A stretch of DNA of 64,000 nt, taken from Epsilonproteobacteria bacterium tcs-49. GTDB lineage: Bacteria; Campylobacterota; Campylobacteria; Campylobacterales; Sulfurovaceae. The number at the start of each line of letters is the position of its first letter. The stretch's first letter is position 1. Positions 18,044 to 26,098 of the stretch are shown here, piece after piece. Location of the stretch: contig LLYS01000005.1 in the NCBI GenBank assembly GCA_002049495.1, forward strand, positions 62,001 through 126,000, written 5' to 3'. The position numbers and the translations under genes are program-made. Below the pieces are notes generated by a model. The model did not search any database, was not told the DNA's origin, and saw nothing but the letters and a program-made list of their open reading frames with translations.

Positions 18044-18056
18044 GCGGCTTTGCCGC
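18044..18056 (+). terminator. Possible rho-independent terminator after the EF-hand gene
   Basis: GCGGC-TTT-GCCGC forms a perfect five-pair GC stem 11 bases after the stop. A T-rich tract (CTCTTTTTCCTTTTT) follows about ten bases later rather than immediately, so it is suggestive only. It lies between two convergent genes. Confidence 0.45.
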
Positions 18057-18075
18057 TCCTGCCTCTTTTTCCTTT

Positions 18076-19023
18076 TTAATACCGCTCCACTTTATCATAC
18101 TCGTAATAGTGCAATCCCGTTTTTCCTTCAAGCAGATCCTCTAAGTGGCGCTGCTTATGCAACCCCTCGATCCAGTCGGCGGGGATAGCCTGCAGCCCGT
18201 TATACGCGCCTAACACCATACCGATGATCAACCCGCGTGCCGCACTGTCGCCGCCGGCGGTTGCGTTTGCCTTGAGGGCACCTTGAAAATCATCTTCATA
18301 TTTTTTAATCAGATACACCGTCGAAGGCAACGCATCGTTAATGGGGCAGCTTTTGCCCAGCTCGGCGACCGCTTCTACGGGATCGTCCACACTGCAATCA
18401 AGCCCCTTTTTCACATATTCCGAAATCATAGGGTAGTTGCCCGAATGCAGCAGGGTTTCCATGCGCTGCGAGGGTTTCTCTCCGTCAAGGACGCCAAATA
18501 CCGTTGCCGCGAAAAACCCGGCGGCTTCGACCACTTCGGGATTGTTGTGCGTCACCGCCGTTTGCTTGCGTGCCGCCTCTTTGAGTCCATAGGAATCGTC
18601 AGCGTACGCATAGAGCAGCGGTGCGATTCTGGAAGCGCCTCCCAGATCCGATGAGGGGGAACCGCACTTGTCAAACTCGTCGTGGCACTCCAGCACCTCC
18701 TCGAGGGTTTGTTTACTGGCGTGGTCCATATAGATGGGATGATCGGATTTCATCAGCGCCCGCCAGCGGACCATAAACGCTTCGGCGTCAAATCCGCCTT
18801 CGGCCACCGTACTGATAAGCAGTTCATAAACCTGATCGCCGTAGTGGGTGAAATCTCCGGCCTCTTTGCCGTCGTGATAATGCTGCAGTGAGGGGTTGAC
18901 GTAGGAGTCCACTTCCCCGTAGCGCTCTTTGATTTTGTTTGCGTCATATTCCCAGTGTACGCCCATAGCCATGGCGTCACCGATAAAAGAACCTAATATT
19001 GCCGCTTTTACATTATTGTTCAT
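18076..19023 (-). CDS. ADP-ribosylglycohydrolase (DraG/crystallin-J1) family protein
   Basis: A 315-residue all-helical hydrolase-like protein. The N-terminal GSFIGDAMAMGVHWEY (11-26) supplies one metal-binding site, and GGDSAARG at 257-264 is the C-terminal motif. In true ADP-ribosylarginine hydrolases that motif is GGDTDT-like with two metal-binding aspartates; here the second is Ala, as in crystallin-J1-type relatives. Catalysis on ADP-ribose is therefore uncertain. No ADP-ribosyltransferase or nitrogenase gene is nearby, and the gene is monocistronic. Confidence 0.75.
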   Translation of the reverse strand: MNNNVKAAILGSFIGDAMAMGVHWEYDANKIKERYGEVDSYVNPSLQHYHDGKEAGDFTHYGDQVYELLISTVAEGGFDAEAFMVRWRALMKSDHPIYMDHASKQTLEEVLECHDEFDKCGSPSSDLGGASRIAPLLYAYADDSYGLKEAARKQTAVTHNNPEVVEAAGFFAATVFGVLDGEKPSQRMETLLHSGNYPMISEYVKKGLDCSVDDPVEAVAELGKSCPINDALPSTVYLIKKYEDDFQGALKANATAGGDSAARGLIIGMVLGAYNGLQAIPADWIEGLHKQRHLEDLLEGKTGLHYYEYDKVERY

Positions 19024-19287
19024 TTCTCATCCTTTCTTTGCATATGAAAGTGAGCAATGGTTATGATTGAGCGTCGAATAGGTCACACCGGTTAAACCGA
19101 TGCCCTATTTCCAACATACAGCGGTACACCTTAAACCAAAGTTAGCTTTTACATTCCTTCGGGGATTTTTTCTGATATAAAAAAAAGTGATAATTTCAAA
19201 AAAATATTATTATAGGTATCGGGAAATATCTCCTCAAGTATCTACGCGGTATAACCGATATACCTATAAGATACAAAGGAGCCTTTT
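19024..19287. other. 264-base divergent intergenic region, AT-rich with a long inverted repeat
   Basis: No coding signal was found. This is the divergent upstream region for the hydrolase-like gene (minus) and the DUF6868-like gene (plus). The central part is strongly A/T rich (AAAAAAAAGTGATAATTTCAAAAAAATATTATTATA in part), suitable for promoters, and the right end carries the inverted repeat listed separately. Confidence 0.6.
19211..19268 (+). repeat. Inverted repeat in the leader of the DUF6868-like gene
   Basis: The left arm TATAGGTATCGG (19211-19222) pairs with the right arm CCGATATACCTATA (19255-19268), with a two-base insertion in the right arm and a 32-base centre. It ends 19 bases before the ATG. 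It could be an operator for a dimeric regulator or a stem-loop in the mRNA leader. The AT-rich arms argue against a terminator. Confidence 0.55.
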
Positions 19288-19536
19288 ATGATCTCTTTAA
19301 GCGATATAACGCAACTGCTTGGGTGGTGCGCAACTATCAATATCGTACTGCTGCTGCTTTCGACGATCCTCTTACTGGGGATGCAAAAGCAGGTACTCAG
19401 ACTCCACAGCGCCGTCACGGAGATCGAAACGGTGGAGTTGAAGAAGATGTATATCAACTATCTGGCGTATTATAAGATCGCTATTTTGATCTTTAACCTC
19501 GCGCCCTATCTGGGATTGAAGATCATGGGGTATTGA
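19288..19536 (+). CDS. Small two-helix membrane protein, DUF6868-like
   Basis: An 82-residue protein with an ATG preceded by AAAGGAG. It has a hydrophobic segment at about 15-33 (TINIVLLLLSTILLLGM, with the preceding GWC), a charged middle, and a second segment near 64-80. The pattern GWCxxINIxLLL, KxxYxxYLAxYKIxILxFNLxPYLxLKIM matches my recollection of the DUF6868 family; function is unknown. It converges with the DUF455 gene with no gap. Its leader carries an unusual inverted repeat. Confidence 0.75.
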   Translation: MISLSDITQLLGWCATINIVLLLLSTILLLGMQKQVLRLHSAVTEIETVELKKMYINYLAYYKIAILIFNLAPYLGLKIMGY

Positions 19537-20346
19537 TCACTCGCACTGCGCGTCGCTGATAACGCGGATCTCTTCACAGCTAAAACCCGCCTTTTTGCGG
19601 TCATCGACGTTGACGTAGGGCTTTTTTCTTTTTGCCCCGGGCAGCACCCCCTCGACGATATCAAAGTAGCTTTTGGGATCGACCCCTACAGCTTCGCAGG
19701 CATACTGAAACCAGCGGTCCCCCTTTTTGACGTGATCAACCTCCTCTTCCAGGATCACCTCCAGCGCTTTTATGATCTTTTGGCTCATCGCATCATCCAG
19801 ATTGCGCAGTTTTTCGATGATCTTGGGATTGGAATCCAGCCCCGACGCTTCCAGATAGCGCGGTACCGCCGCCATACGTTCATGCAGCGTCAGCGTTTTC
19901 ATGCAGGTATCAAATAAAAACGCGTGCACGGGCAGATCGCCGTAGGCGTAGCCCAGCTCCTTCAGCAGCGTCTCAATCATTTCAAAGTGGCGGATCTCAT
20001 CTTCGGCCACCTCCAGCCAATCGTCGTAAAACGTACGGGGCAACCCCTCAAAACGGTAACACGCATCCAGTGCCAAATCGATAGCGCTGTATTCGATATG
20101 GGCGATGGCGTGCAGCAAGATCGCCTTGCCCCTGAGCGTACTTAGCGCCTGACGCTTGGGAACCTCCCTGGCTTCGACCACGCGACACTGCGCGGCGTAG
20201 GTGGGCTGGGTAAAGATCCTTTTCTCCGTGCTTTCAAAGCTCACTTCCCCCTTTTTGTACGCCTCGTAGAGTTTGGCAAAACGGGCAAAGCGCCACTGCC
20301 TGTCGGTGGATTCAAGCAGCCGTTCCAACTCGGCATAAAAGTTCAT
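19537..20346 (-). CDS. DUF455 ferritin-like protein
   Basis: A 269-residue protein of the DUF455 (COG2833) family, predicted to be a ferritin-like four-helix bundle. Candidate di-metal ligands are in AHIEYSAIDLALD, VAEDEIRHFEMIE, LHERMAAVP and LEEEVDHVKKGDRWF, giving two ExxH-type motifs plus extra Glu residues. The start directly abuts the folP stop, so it is the last gene of the lysC-hobA-holB-folP operon. The reaction is unknown; a tRNA-modifying or oxidative role for related bundles is only analogy. Confidence 0.8.
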   Translation of the reverse strand: MNFYAELERLLESTDRQWRFARFAKLYEAYKKGEVSFESTEKRIFTQPTYAAQCRVVEAREVPKRQALSTLRGKAILLHAIAHIEYSAIDLALDACYRFEGLPRTFYDDWLEVAEDEIRHFEMIETLLKELGYAYGDLPVHAFLFDTCMKTLTLHERMAAVPRYLEASGLDSNPKIIEKLRNLDDAMSQKIIKALEVILEEEVDHVKKGDRWFQYACEAVGVDPKSYFDIVEGVLPGAKRKKPYVNVDDRKKAGFSCEEIRVISDAQCE

Positions 20347-21486
20347 CTACACCTCCTCGATGGCTCTGTGCAGCGCAAACGCCTGTACATGTTCGGCCAC
20401 GTCGTGGGCGCGGATGATACTCGCGCCGTTGTCGTAGGCTTTGAGGTGGATCGCAAGCGTCCCGGGCAGGCGCTCCTGTACGGAGGTCGGGATCACTTTA
20501 TCGATCATCGATTTGCGGCTGGCGCCCACGAGCAGTTCGCAGCCGTGGTGTTTGAAATGTTCCATGGAGTTTAGCAGCGTCAAGTTGTGCCCCAGCGTCT
20601 TGCCAAAACCGATCCCCACGTCCAAAATGACCGATTCCTCCTTTACTCCGCGCTCCTTTGCCGCAGCAAGGCGACGGGTGAAGAAGCGGTCCACGTCTAA
20701 AACCACATCTTCGTACTCGGGGCTTTGCTGCATCGTTTTGGGATCGTTTTGCATATGCATGATGCACAGCCGCGCATCGTACTCCCGTGCCAGATCGGCG
20801 AGCTCGGGATTTGCCAGCCCCGTGATATCGTTGATGAGGCTAAACCCCCGATCCAGGGCGTAGCGCAGCACCTCGGGTTGGAAACTGTCCAGGCTGAACG
20901 TCGCTTTGTCGTAAAGCCCGTTTGCGTAGATCAGATCGATCACGGGGGCTACGCGCGCCAGTTCGGTTTCGGCATCGACGCTTTCGCTGCCGGGCCGGCT
21001 GGAAACCCCGCCAAGATCGATGATGTGCGCCCCCTGTTCGATCATGCGCTCGATATGGGCCACCGCTTCGGCTTCTTGAAAGCGGCTGCCGCTAAAGAAG
21101 CTGTCTTCGTTGGCGTTGACAACCCCCATTATCTGCAGCGGATACCTCTTGGGATGTAAAAAGGTTTTGAGCTCCTTTGCCATCTGTTTCAAGCCGTAGG
21201 GCTGCGCCGCCTCCTTTTGCGCCAACTTTTCCAGCTGCCGGACGGTTCCAACAAGAACCGCTTCGTTTTTGGTGTTGCTGCACGTAATCGTCCCGTACGG
21301 CAGCGCCACGTCCGCGCCCACGCTAAGGGCATCCTGTTTCAAGATATTTGCCGCGCCGCAGGGGATGCCGGTCAAATGGAAACTGAGAACCTTCGCTTTT
21401 TTGGCCATTATCGTGATCCCGGCTTTATCCACGCCGAGTTCTTCCATCATCTTTGTCGCGTCACGATCGATCCGTTTGATTTGCAT
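20347..21486 (-). CDS. folP: Dihydropteroate synthase with N-terminal extension
   Basis: FolP condenses p-aminobenzoate with dihydropterin pyrophosphate in folate synthesis and is the sulfonamide target. The TIM-barrel core begins at IMGVVNANEDSFFSGSRF (119-136), with IIDLGGVSSRPGSE, SFQPEVLRYAL, LINDITG and GASRKSMI following. At 379 residues it is about 100 longer than typical enzymes because of an N-terminal domain (1-110), as I recall for HP1232-type proteins of this phylum. A structured gap of about 200 bases separates it from holB upstream. Confidence 0.93.
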   Translation of the reverse strand: MQIKRIDRDATKMMEELGVDKAGITIMAKKAKVLSFHLTGIPCGAANILKQDALSVGADVALPYGTITCSNTKNEAVLVGTVRQLEKLAQKEAAQPYGLKQMAKELKTFLHPKRYPLQIMGVVNANEDSFFSGSRFQEAEAVAHIERMIEQGAHIIDLGGVSSRPGSESVDAETELARVAPVIDLIYANGLYDKATFSLDSFQPEVLRYALDRGFSLINDITGLANPELADLAREYDARLCIMHMQNDPKTMQQSPEYEDVVLDVDRFFTRRLAAAKERGVKEESVILDVGIGFGKTLGHNLTLLNSMEHFKHHGCELLVGASRKSMIDKVIPTSVQERLPGTLAIHLKAYDNGASIIRAHDVAEHVQAFALHRAIEEV

Positions 21487-21517
21487 CTTCTATCCTTTTT
21501 TCTCTAAGGGCTGTTTT

Positions 21518-21562
21518 AAGGGTGCAACTCTGAGGAGAGATCTCCGCTACACTCTGCACCTT
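21518..21562. repeat. Hairpin-forming inverted repeat between holB and folP (first)
   Basis: AAGGGTGCA at 21518-21526 pairs with TGCACCTT at 21555-21562 (one unpaired G), and an inner GGAGA-GA-TCTCC sits at 21534-21545. It lies in the folP mRNA leader on the minus strand. No terminator-like T tract follows. Confidence 0.5.
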
Positions 21563-21595
21563 GCGATACAGCACGGTAAAAAGTTTATCAATATG

Positions 21596-21675
21596 AAGGT
21601 TTTTGTAAAAGCAAAGCTCCGAGGGCAAATCCTCCCTTCGGTCTGAGCCTCTGCGTTTACTTTTACAAAACCCTT
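21596..21675. repeat. Long imperfect inverted repeat between holB and folP (second)
   Basis: AAGGTTTTTGTAAAAG at 21596-21611 is nearly the reverse complement of CTTTTACAAAACCCTT at 21660-21675, and pairing can extend inwards (GCAAAGCTCCGAG against CTCTGCGTTTAC, imperfect). Total span is 80 bases. The shape recalls a small palindromic mobile repeat or a structured leader RNA. No coding frame was found in it. Confidence 0.6.
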
Positions 21676-21689
21676 ACCTGTGTTCCTAT

Positions 21690-22301
21690 CTATTTTCTGT
21701 TTTTGATATCGAGCAGTTTCAATCCCACCGTATTTAAAAGCACGATGGCGGGAGAGCCCAGATCCAAAAGTTTGATACACTCCTCGATACTTTTATAATC
21801 GCTCTGTTTAAAGCGGTACTGGTTGCTTTGCATCGCGTCTTTGACCATCTGCTCCATCACCGCCTTGGCTTCAAAGGGTTTGATCCCTTTACTCTCTTGC
21901 AGCAGTTCATACAACGTCCCCAAATCAAAGCGTGCCATATCCACGCCCTGCTTCCCTTGCCGTTTTTGCAGCTCGTTGTAGATGGGCAGACGGGAACGGA
22001 TAGTGGGCAGGATCGTGTTTTTTGTCGGTGTCAGCAGGATAAAGGTGATATTTTTGGGCGGTTCCTCGATGATTTTGAGCAGCTTATTCTGCGCGATTTG
22101 CGAAAACTTCTGCGCCCCCAAAAGGATTACCTTCTGCTCCTCGCTGCTGACATACGCCTTTTCCACGGCAAACTTCGCATCCTCGATCAAAAACTCATCG
22201 ACGAGGCGGGTGACAAACTGCACCCCCGGATTGCTTTGTACCAACTGCTCGGCCTTTGCCGAAACGTCGTTGTGCAAAATCAACCCCGTATGCAGACTCA
22301 T
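21690..22301 (-). CDS. holB: DNA polymerase III delta-prime subunit, short form
   Basis: A 203-residue clamp-loader subunit containing the core of the delta-prime fold: KVILLGAQKFSQIAQNKLLK followed by IIEEPPKNITFILLT and LPTIRSRL. It lacks the N-terminal P-loop and zinc module and part of the collar of E. coli delta-prime (334 residues), as I recall for this phylum. It overlaps hobA by four bases. Placement in lysC-hobA-holB-folP supports the call. Confidence 0.85.
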   Translation of the reverse strand: MSLHTGLILHNDVSAKAEQLVQSNPGVQFVTRLVDEFLIEDAKFAVEKAYVSSEEQKVILLGAQKFSQIAQNKLLKIIEEPPKNITFILLTPTKNTILPTIRSRLPIYNELQKRQGKQGVDMARFDLGTLYELLQESKGIKPFEAKAVMEQMVKDAMQSNQYRFKQSDYKSIEECIKLLDLGSPAIVLLNTVGLKLLDIKNRK

Positions 22302-22834
22302 ATCTCACCAAACAGCGCTGCGTTTATGGAGTCGTTAAACAGCCGAAAAAGCTCCAGCAGCTTGATATCGCAGTTTTTATCGTAGGATTTGAGGTTAAAC
22401 GCACTCTGGATCTCGTCATTGAACACCCACAAAAAGTTGTCATCATCGCGAAACGCCACTCGGGTATAGCGGTGGTCGCTTTTGCCCACGTACCAGATAA
22501 AATATCCCCCCTCAAAGGAGATGCTGAGCATATCCTGCATCAGTTCGATATCGGCGGAATTCTTGATTTCGTCGATATTGGGATACACTTTTTTCAGGGG
22601 ATAGATGGGCAGCATGGGGCGATTAAGCGCGGGATCGTTGATCTTTTTGAGGATGTAGTTCTCCAGCCACTCGTGCTCCTCATCACACAGCAGCAAGATG
22701 GTCTTGCCCTCAAGGATCTTTAAAAGCGGATTGGTCGCGATGGGCCCCCACTCAAAGATCCGCTCCTCCATCCAACTCATAGGATGGGTTTGGCGGATAT
22801 AGTTTCGGGTCCAGTTGATCAGTTCTTGCTGCAT
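22298..22834 (-). CDS. hobA: HobA, DnaA-binding initiation regulator
   Basis: A 178-residue protein matching HobA, the Helicobacter/Campylobacter functional equivalent of DiaA. HobA tetramers bind the N-terminal domain of DnaA and help build the initiation complex at oriC. The fold is SIS-like; segments such as NWTRNYIRQTHPMSWMEERI and the GGYFIWYVGKSDHRYTRVAF stretch are typical. Position between lysC and holB is as in Helicobacter pylori (HP1229-HP1231). It is a strong marker for the phylum. Confidence 0.88.
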   Translation of the reverse strand: MQQELINWTRNYIRQTHPMSWMEERIFEWGPIATNPLLKILEGKTILLLCDEEHEWLENYILKKINDPALNRPMLPIYPLKKVYPNIDEIKNSADIELMQDMLSISFEGGYFIWYVGKSDHRYTRVAFRDDDNFLWVFNDEIQSAFNLKSYDKNCDIKLLELFRLFNDSINAALFGEI

Positions 22835-22837
22835 ATA

Positions 22838-24037
22838 TTAGAGTTCGTAAGCACTGTGCAGCGCGCGCACAGCCAACTCCCCGTACTTTTTATCGATCAC
22901 CATGGAGACTTTGATCTCGCTGGTACTGATCATCTGGATATTGATATTTTCCTTCGCCAGGGTTTCAAAGGCAAGCGCGGCGATACCGCTGTGGTTTTTC
23001 ATCCCCACGCCGACGATGGAAACTTTGACGATCTCATCGTTGTACTCGATCTCATTGATGCTTTCGCTGAAGTTTTGCATCACGCTTTTGACGCTTTCAA
23101 GTTCGCTTTGGGGGACGGTAAAATCCAAAGAGGTCGCCCCGTCTTTGCTGATTGTTTGTACGATCATGTCCACGTTGATATTTTCTTTGGAAAGGGCGTT
23201 AAAAATCTCCGATGCGATCCCCGGACGGTCCGCCACTCCCCGCAGATCGATACGCGCCTGGTTCTTATCCAAAGCGACACCGCTGACTAAAACTTCCTCC
23301 ATCATCTTATCTTCCTTTGTAATTAATGTTCCCTCGTTTTCGTTAAAGCTGCTCCGAACCACGAGATTGAGATCGAGCTTCTTCGCAAGCTCCACGGAAC
23401 GGTTTTGCAAAACCTTCGCGCCCAAACTGGCCAATTCAAGCATTTCGTCATAACTGATCTTGTGCATCTTGTGCGCATCCGGTTCGATGCGCGGATCGGT
23501 GGTGTAGATGCCGTCGACGTCGGTATAGATTTCACACAGATCCGCTTCGATGGCTCCCGCGATCGCCACGGCGCTCAGGTCGCTGCCGCCTCGGCCGAGA
23601 GTCGTGACTTTGCCGTCGGCGCTGATGCCCTGAAAGCCCGCGACCACGACCACTTTGCCCTCTTCCACCGCATCGATCATCGGCTTGGGGTCGATATTGG
23701 AGATGCGCGCCATGGTGTGCGACGCATCGGTCAAGATCCCCGCTTCGCGCCCGGTCATCGCCACGGCGGGCGTGCCCATCTCATTGAGCGCGATGGAAAG
23801 CAGCGCGCTGGTGACCCGCTCGCCGGAACTCAGCAGCAGATCCATCTCCTTTTTTCTCGGGGTTTTGCTGAAATGGTGGGCGTAATCGGTCAACTTGTTG
23901 GTTTCTCCGCTCATGGCTGACACCACGACGACGACATCGTTCCCCTGAGCACGGGTTTTTGCCACGCGCTTGGCCACATTTTCGATACGGTCTAAATCTC
24001 CGACGCTCGTTCCGCCGAACTTTTGGACTACTAGCAT
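22838..24037 (-). CDS. lysC: Aspartate kinase
   Basis: LysC phosphorylates aspartate, the first step to lysine/diaminopimelate, threonine and methionine. The start chosen is ATG at 24037, preceded by AGGAAAGAG; an in-frame ATG at 24055 lies within that site. The 399-residue protein has KFGGTSVGD at 5-13, the [16 protein letters not shown]-site segment near 151-163, and two C-terminal ACT domains ([40 protein letters not shown]) that usually give feedback control by lysine or threonine. HobA follows after three bases. Confidence 0.95.
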   Translation of the reverse strand: MLVVQKFGGTSVGDLDRIENVAKRVAKTRAQGNDVVVVVSAMSGETNKLTDYAHHFSKTPRKKEMDLLLSSGERVTSALLSIALNEMGTPAVAMTGREAGILTDASHTMARISNIDPKPMIDAVEEGKVVVVAGFQGISADGKVTTLGRGGSDLSAVAIAGAIEADLCEIYTDVDGIYTTDPRIEPDAHKMHKISYDEMLELASLGAKVLQNRSVELAKKLDLNLVVRSSFNENEGTLITKEDKMMEEVLVSGVALDKNQARIDLRGVADRPGIASEIFNALSKENINVDMIVQTISKDGATSLDFTVPQSELESVKSVMQNFSESINEIEYNDEIVKVSIVGVGMKNHSGIAALAFETLAKENINIQMISTSEIKVSMVIDKKYGELAVRALHSAYEL

Positions 24038-24083
24038 AGTTTTCTCTTTCCTCATTTATTAATTCAAGTATTCTAATCGCGGG

Positions 24084-24551
24084 TTAAATAAATCCCTCTT
24101 TTTTAAAATAGCCCAGCACCTTTTTATAAACGGGTTTTTTAAAGTGCGTGGTCTGTTCCAGCACCTCTTTGTAGGTACTGAATTTGTAATCTTGAAACTC
24201 CACCTCTTCATGGGTTTCCAAATCGATCCTGGCTTCGCTTTTGAGCCGAACCAGAAAATAGCGCTGAGTCTGACCGTCGAAGGGATACATCTTCTTCGCG
24301 ATCACCGGCGGAAAATCGTATTTGATCCAATCGGGATAGGCTGCGATCACTTCCACCTCATCCGTACCGATCTCCTCTTTTAACTCCCGAAACAGTGCGT
24401 CTTTTGGGTTTTCGCCCTCATCGATCCCGCCCTGGGGGAACTGCCATACGTTATTCAAATCCGTGCGCAAACCCAAAAAGAATTCGCATTTTTCCGGATA
24501 TCTGGAAGATAGTACGATAGCGGCCACATTGGGCCTGTATCTCTTTTCCAT
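24084..24551 (-). CDS. rppH: Nudix hydrolase, RNA pyrophosphohydrolase type (RppH)
   Basis: The ATG at 24551 follows AAGGAG; an upstream in-frame start (24638) is less likely. The 155-residue protein carries the Nudix box GGIDEGENPKDALFRELKEE ending IGT at about 41-63. YRPNVAAIVLS, VWQFPQGG and PDWIKYDFPP are typical of RppH, which removes pyrophosphate from mRNA 5' ends to trigger decay; diadenosine polyphosphates are possible alternative substrates. It is the gene just upstream of lysC, 46 bases away. Confidence 0.88.
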   Translation of the reverse strand: MEKRYRPNVAAIVLSSRYPEKCEFFLGLRTDLNNVWQFPQGGIDEGENPKDALFRELKEEIGTDEVEVIAAYPDWIKYDFPPVIAKKMYPFDGQTQRYFLVRLKSEARIDLETHEEVEFQDYKFSTYKEVLEQTTHFKKPVYKKVLGYFKKEGFI

Positions 24552-24652
24552 CCTATTCTCCTTACGAGAAAAACACATCAAGTAAACTATCTCTTTTTCT
24601 TGGCTATACTCTTCTGTTTTTGATATTATTTTACTCAAAAAGTGATTAAAAT

Positions 24653-25669
24653 ATGCTTCTGTACCTCCACGTGCCCTACTGCGACAGCAAGTGCCACTAC
24701 TGCGCTTTCAACTCCTATACGGGGATGTTTCACACCAAAGATGCCTACTTTGAAGCCCTGTACAAGCAGCTGCGCCATCTGCTTGGGCAAACCGATGAAC
24801 CCATTGAGACGGTTTTTATCGGCGGAGGTACCCCTTCGGCCGTGCAGGCACACTATTATGAAAAGATATTTTCCCTGCTGCCGCGTAGCGGGATCGAAAT
24901 TACCGCAGAGGCCAACCCCGGAAGCGCCACCGGGGAGTGGATAAAACAGATGGCGGATATGGGGGTCAATCGCCTGAGCCTCGGGGTACAAAGCTTTGAT
25001 GAGGATAAACTGCGCTTCCTAAACCGGGCCCATGATCAAAACATGGCCCTGGAGGCTATAGAGGCGGCAAAACAGTACCTTGAGAGGGTTTCTCTGGATC
25101 TGATCTACAATACGCCCGTGGACAGTAAAAAGCTGCTGCAAAAAGATCTGGATACCTTTTTGTCGCTGGGGCTGGAACATATCAGCTGTTACGAACTCAC
25201 CCCCGAAGCGGGCACCAGGTTTGCCGATCTCACCCTGCCCGAAGGGAGTTTCGGCCCCCTGATCAAGGAGAAACTGGAGCGATCGGGGTTTGGCGCCTAC
25301 GAAGTTTCCAACTACGGCAAACCCTCTTTGCACAACCTGGGCTACTGGCAGTATAAAAACTACCTGGGTGTCGGCGCGGGCGCGATCGGGTTCAACGGCG
25401 GCATACGCTACTACCCCCATAGTGACCTCAACGCCTATATCGCCGATCCCCTGTTTACAAAAAAGGAGCGCTTAAGCGCCGCGGATATGGAGATGGAAAA
25501 GATCTTTCTGGGACTTCGCAGCAGTGTGGGCGTCACTAGCGAAAATCCCGCCGTTATCAAGCGTTTGAAGCATCTGGCGGATGAAGGCAAACTTATAGAA
25601 AAGAGAAATCGCTTTTATAATAGGGATTTTTTCCTTGCCGATGAGATTGCACTCTATCTTTTAAAGTGA
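24653..25669 (+). CDS. hemW: HemW, radical SAM haem chaperone
   Basis: A 338-residue radical SAM protein. The cluster cysteines are C10, C14 and C17 in PYCDSKCHYCAF. VFIGGGTPSAV, EANPGS and RLSLGVQSFDE are typical of the HemN/HemW family. The short length and lack of the HemN N-terminal extension indicate HemW, which binds haem and delivers it to membrane targets, rather than coproporphyrinogen dehydrogenase. A clear ribosome-binding site is not visible before the ATG. Confidence 0.87.
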   Translation: MLLYLHVPYCDSKCHYCAFNSYTGMFHTKDAYFEALYKQLRHLLGQTDEPIETVFIGGGTPSAVQAHYYEKIFSLLPRSGIEITAEANPGSATGEWIKQMADMGVNRLSLGVQSFDEDKLRFLNRAHDQNMALEAIEAAKQYLERVSLDLIYNTPVDSKKLLQKDLDTFLSLGLEHISCYELTPEAGTRFADLTLPEGSFGPLIKEKLERSGFGAYEVSNYGKPSLHNLGYWQYKNYLGVGAGAIGFNGGIRYYPHSDLNAYIADPLFTKKERLSAADMEMEKIFLGLRSSVGVTSENPAVIKRLKHLADEGKLIEKRNRFYNRDFFLADEIALYLLK

Positions 25670-25682
25670 GACAAGGTATAAT
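25655..25682 (+). promoter_or_regulatory. Possible sigma-70 promoter for the tat genes
   Basis: TATAAT at 25677-25682 overlaps the region just after the hemW stop, 62 bases before tatB, with a T-rich stretch upstream but no clear -35 box. Motif seen; use inferred. Confidence 0.4.
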
Positions 25683-25744
25683 ATTTGTTTTAATTATGAA
25701 AGAGAATAGACTTTTGGCAAAGGCCTACGTGTAGGAGTACAGAT

Positions 25745-26098
25745 ATGTTTGGAATGGGTTTGGCCGAGCTTTTTTTGGTCGCAGCAATCGCCATACTGTT
25801 TCTCGGTCCCGATAAATTACCGGGAGCGCTGGTGGAAACGGCAAAATTTTTCAAAAAGATCAAAAGCGGTTTAAGCGATGCGAAAGAAACGCTTGATAAC
25901 GAGATGAAGATCGCTGACCTCAAGGAGGAAGCGCTCAGCTATAAAAAGCAGCTTGACGACGCAACGGCGAAGATTGACGATATCAAGGGGTATGACATTA
26001 CCAAAGAGCTTGAAAGTACCGTCAAAGACGTGGAAAAAAGTGAAAAAAAGTTTGACAAAAAGATAGAAACAATTAAAAAGGAAGACGAGAATGCTTGA
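25745..26098 (+). CDS. tatB: TatB, twin-arginine translocase subunit
   Basis: A 117-residue protein with one N-terminal membrane helix (about 5-20, GLAELFLVAAIAILFLGPDKLP), then an amphipathic helix and a long charged coiled tail. The long tail and position directly before tatC favour TatB over TatA. TatB and TatC form the receptor for folded proteins with RR signal peptides. The 3' end overlaps tatC by eight bases. Confidence 0.9.
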   Translation: MFGMGLAELFLVAAIAILFLGPDKLPGALVETAKFFKKIKSGLSDAKETLDNEMKIADLKEEALSYKKQLDDATAKIDDIKGYDITKELESTVKDVEKSEKKFDKKIETIKKEDENA

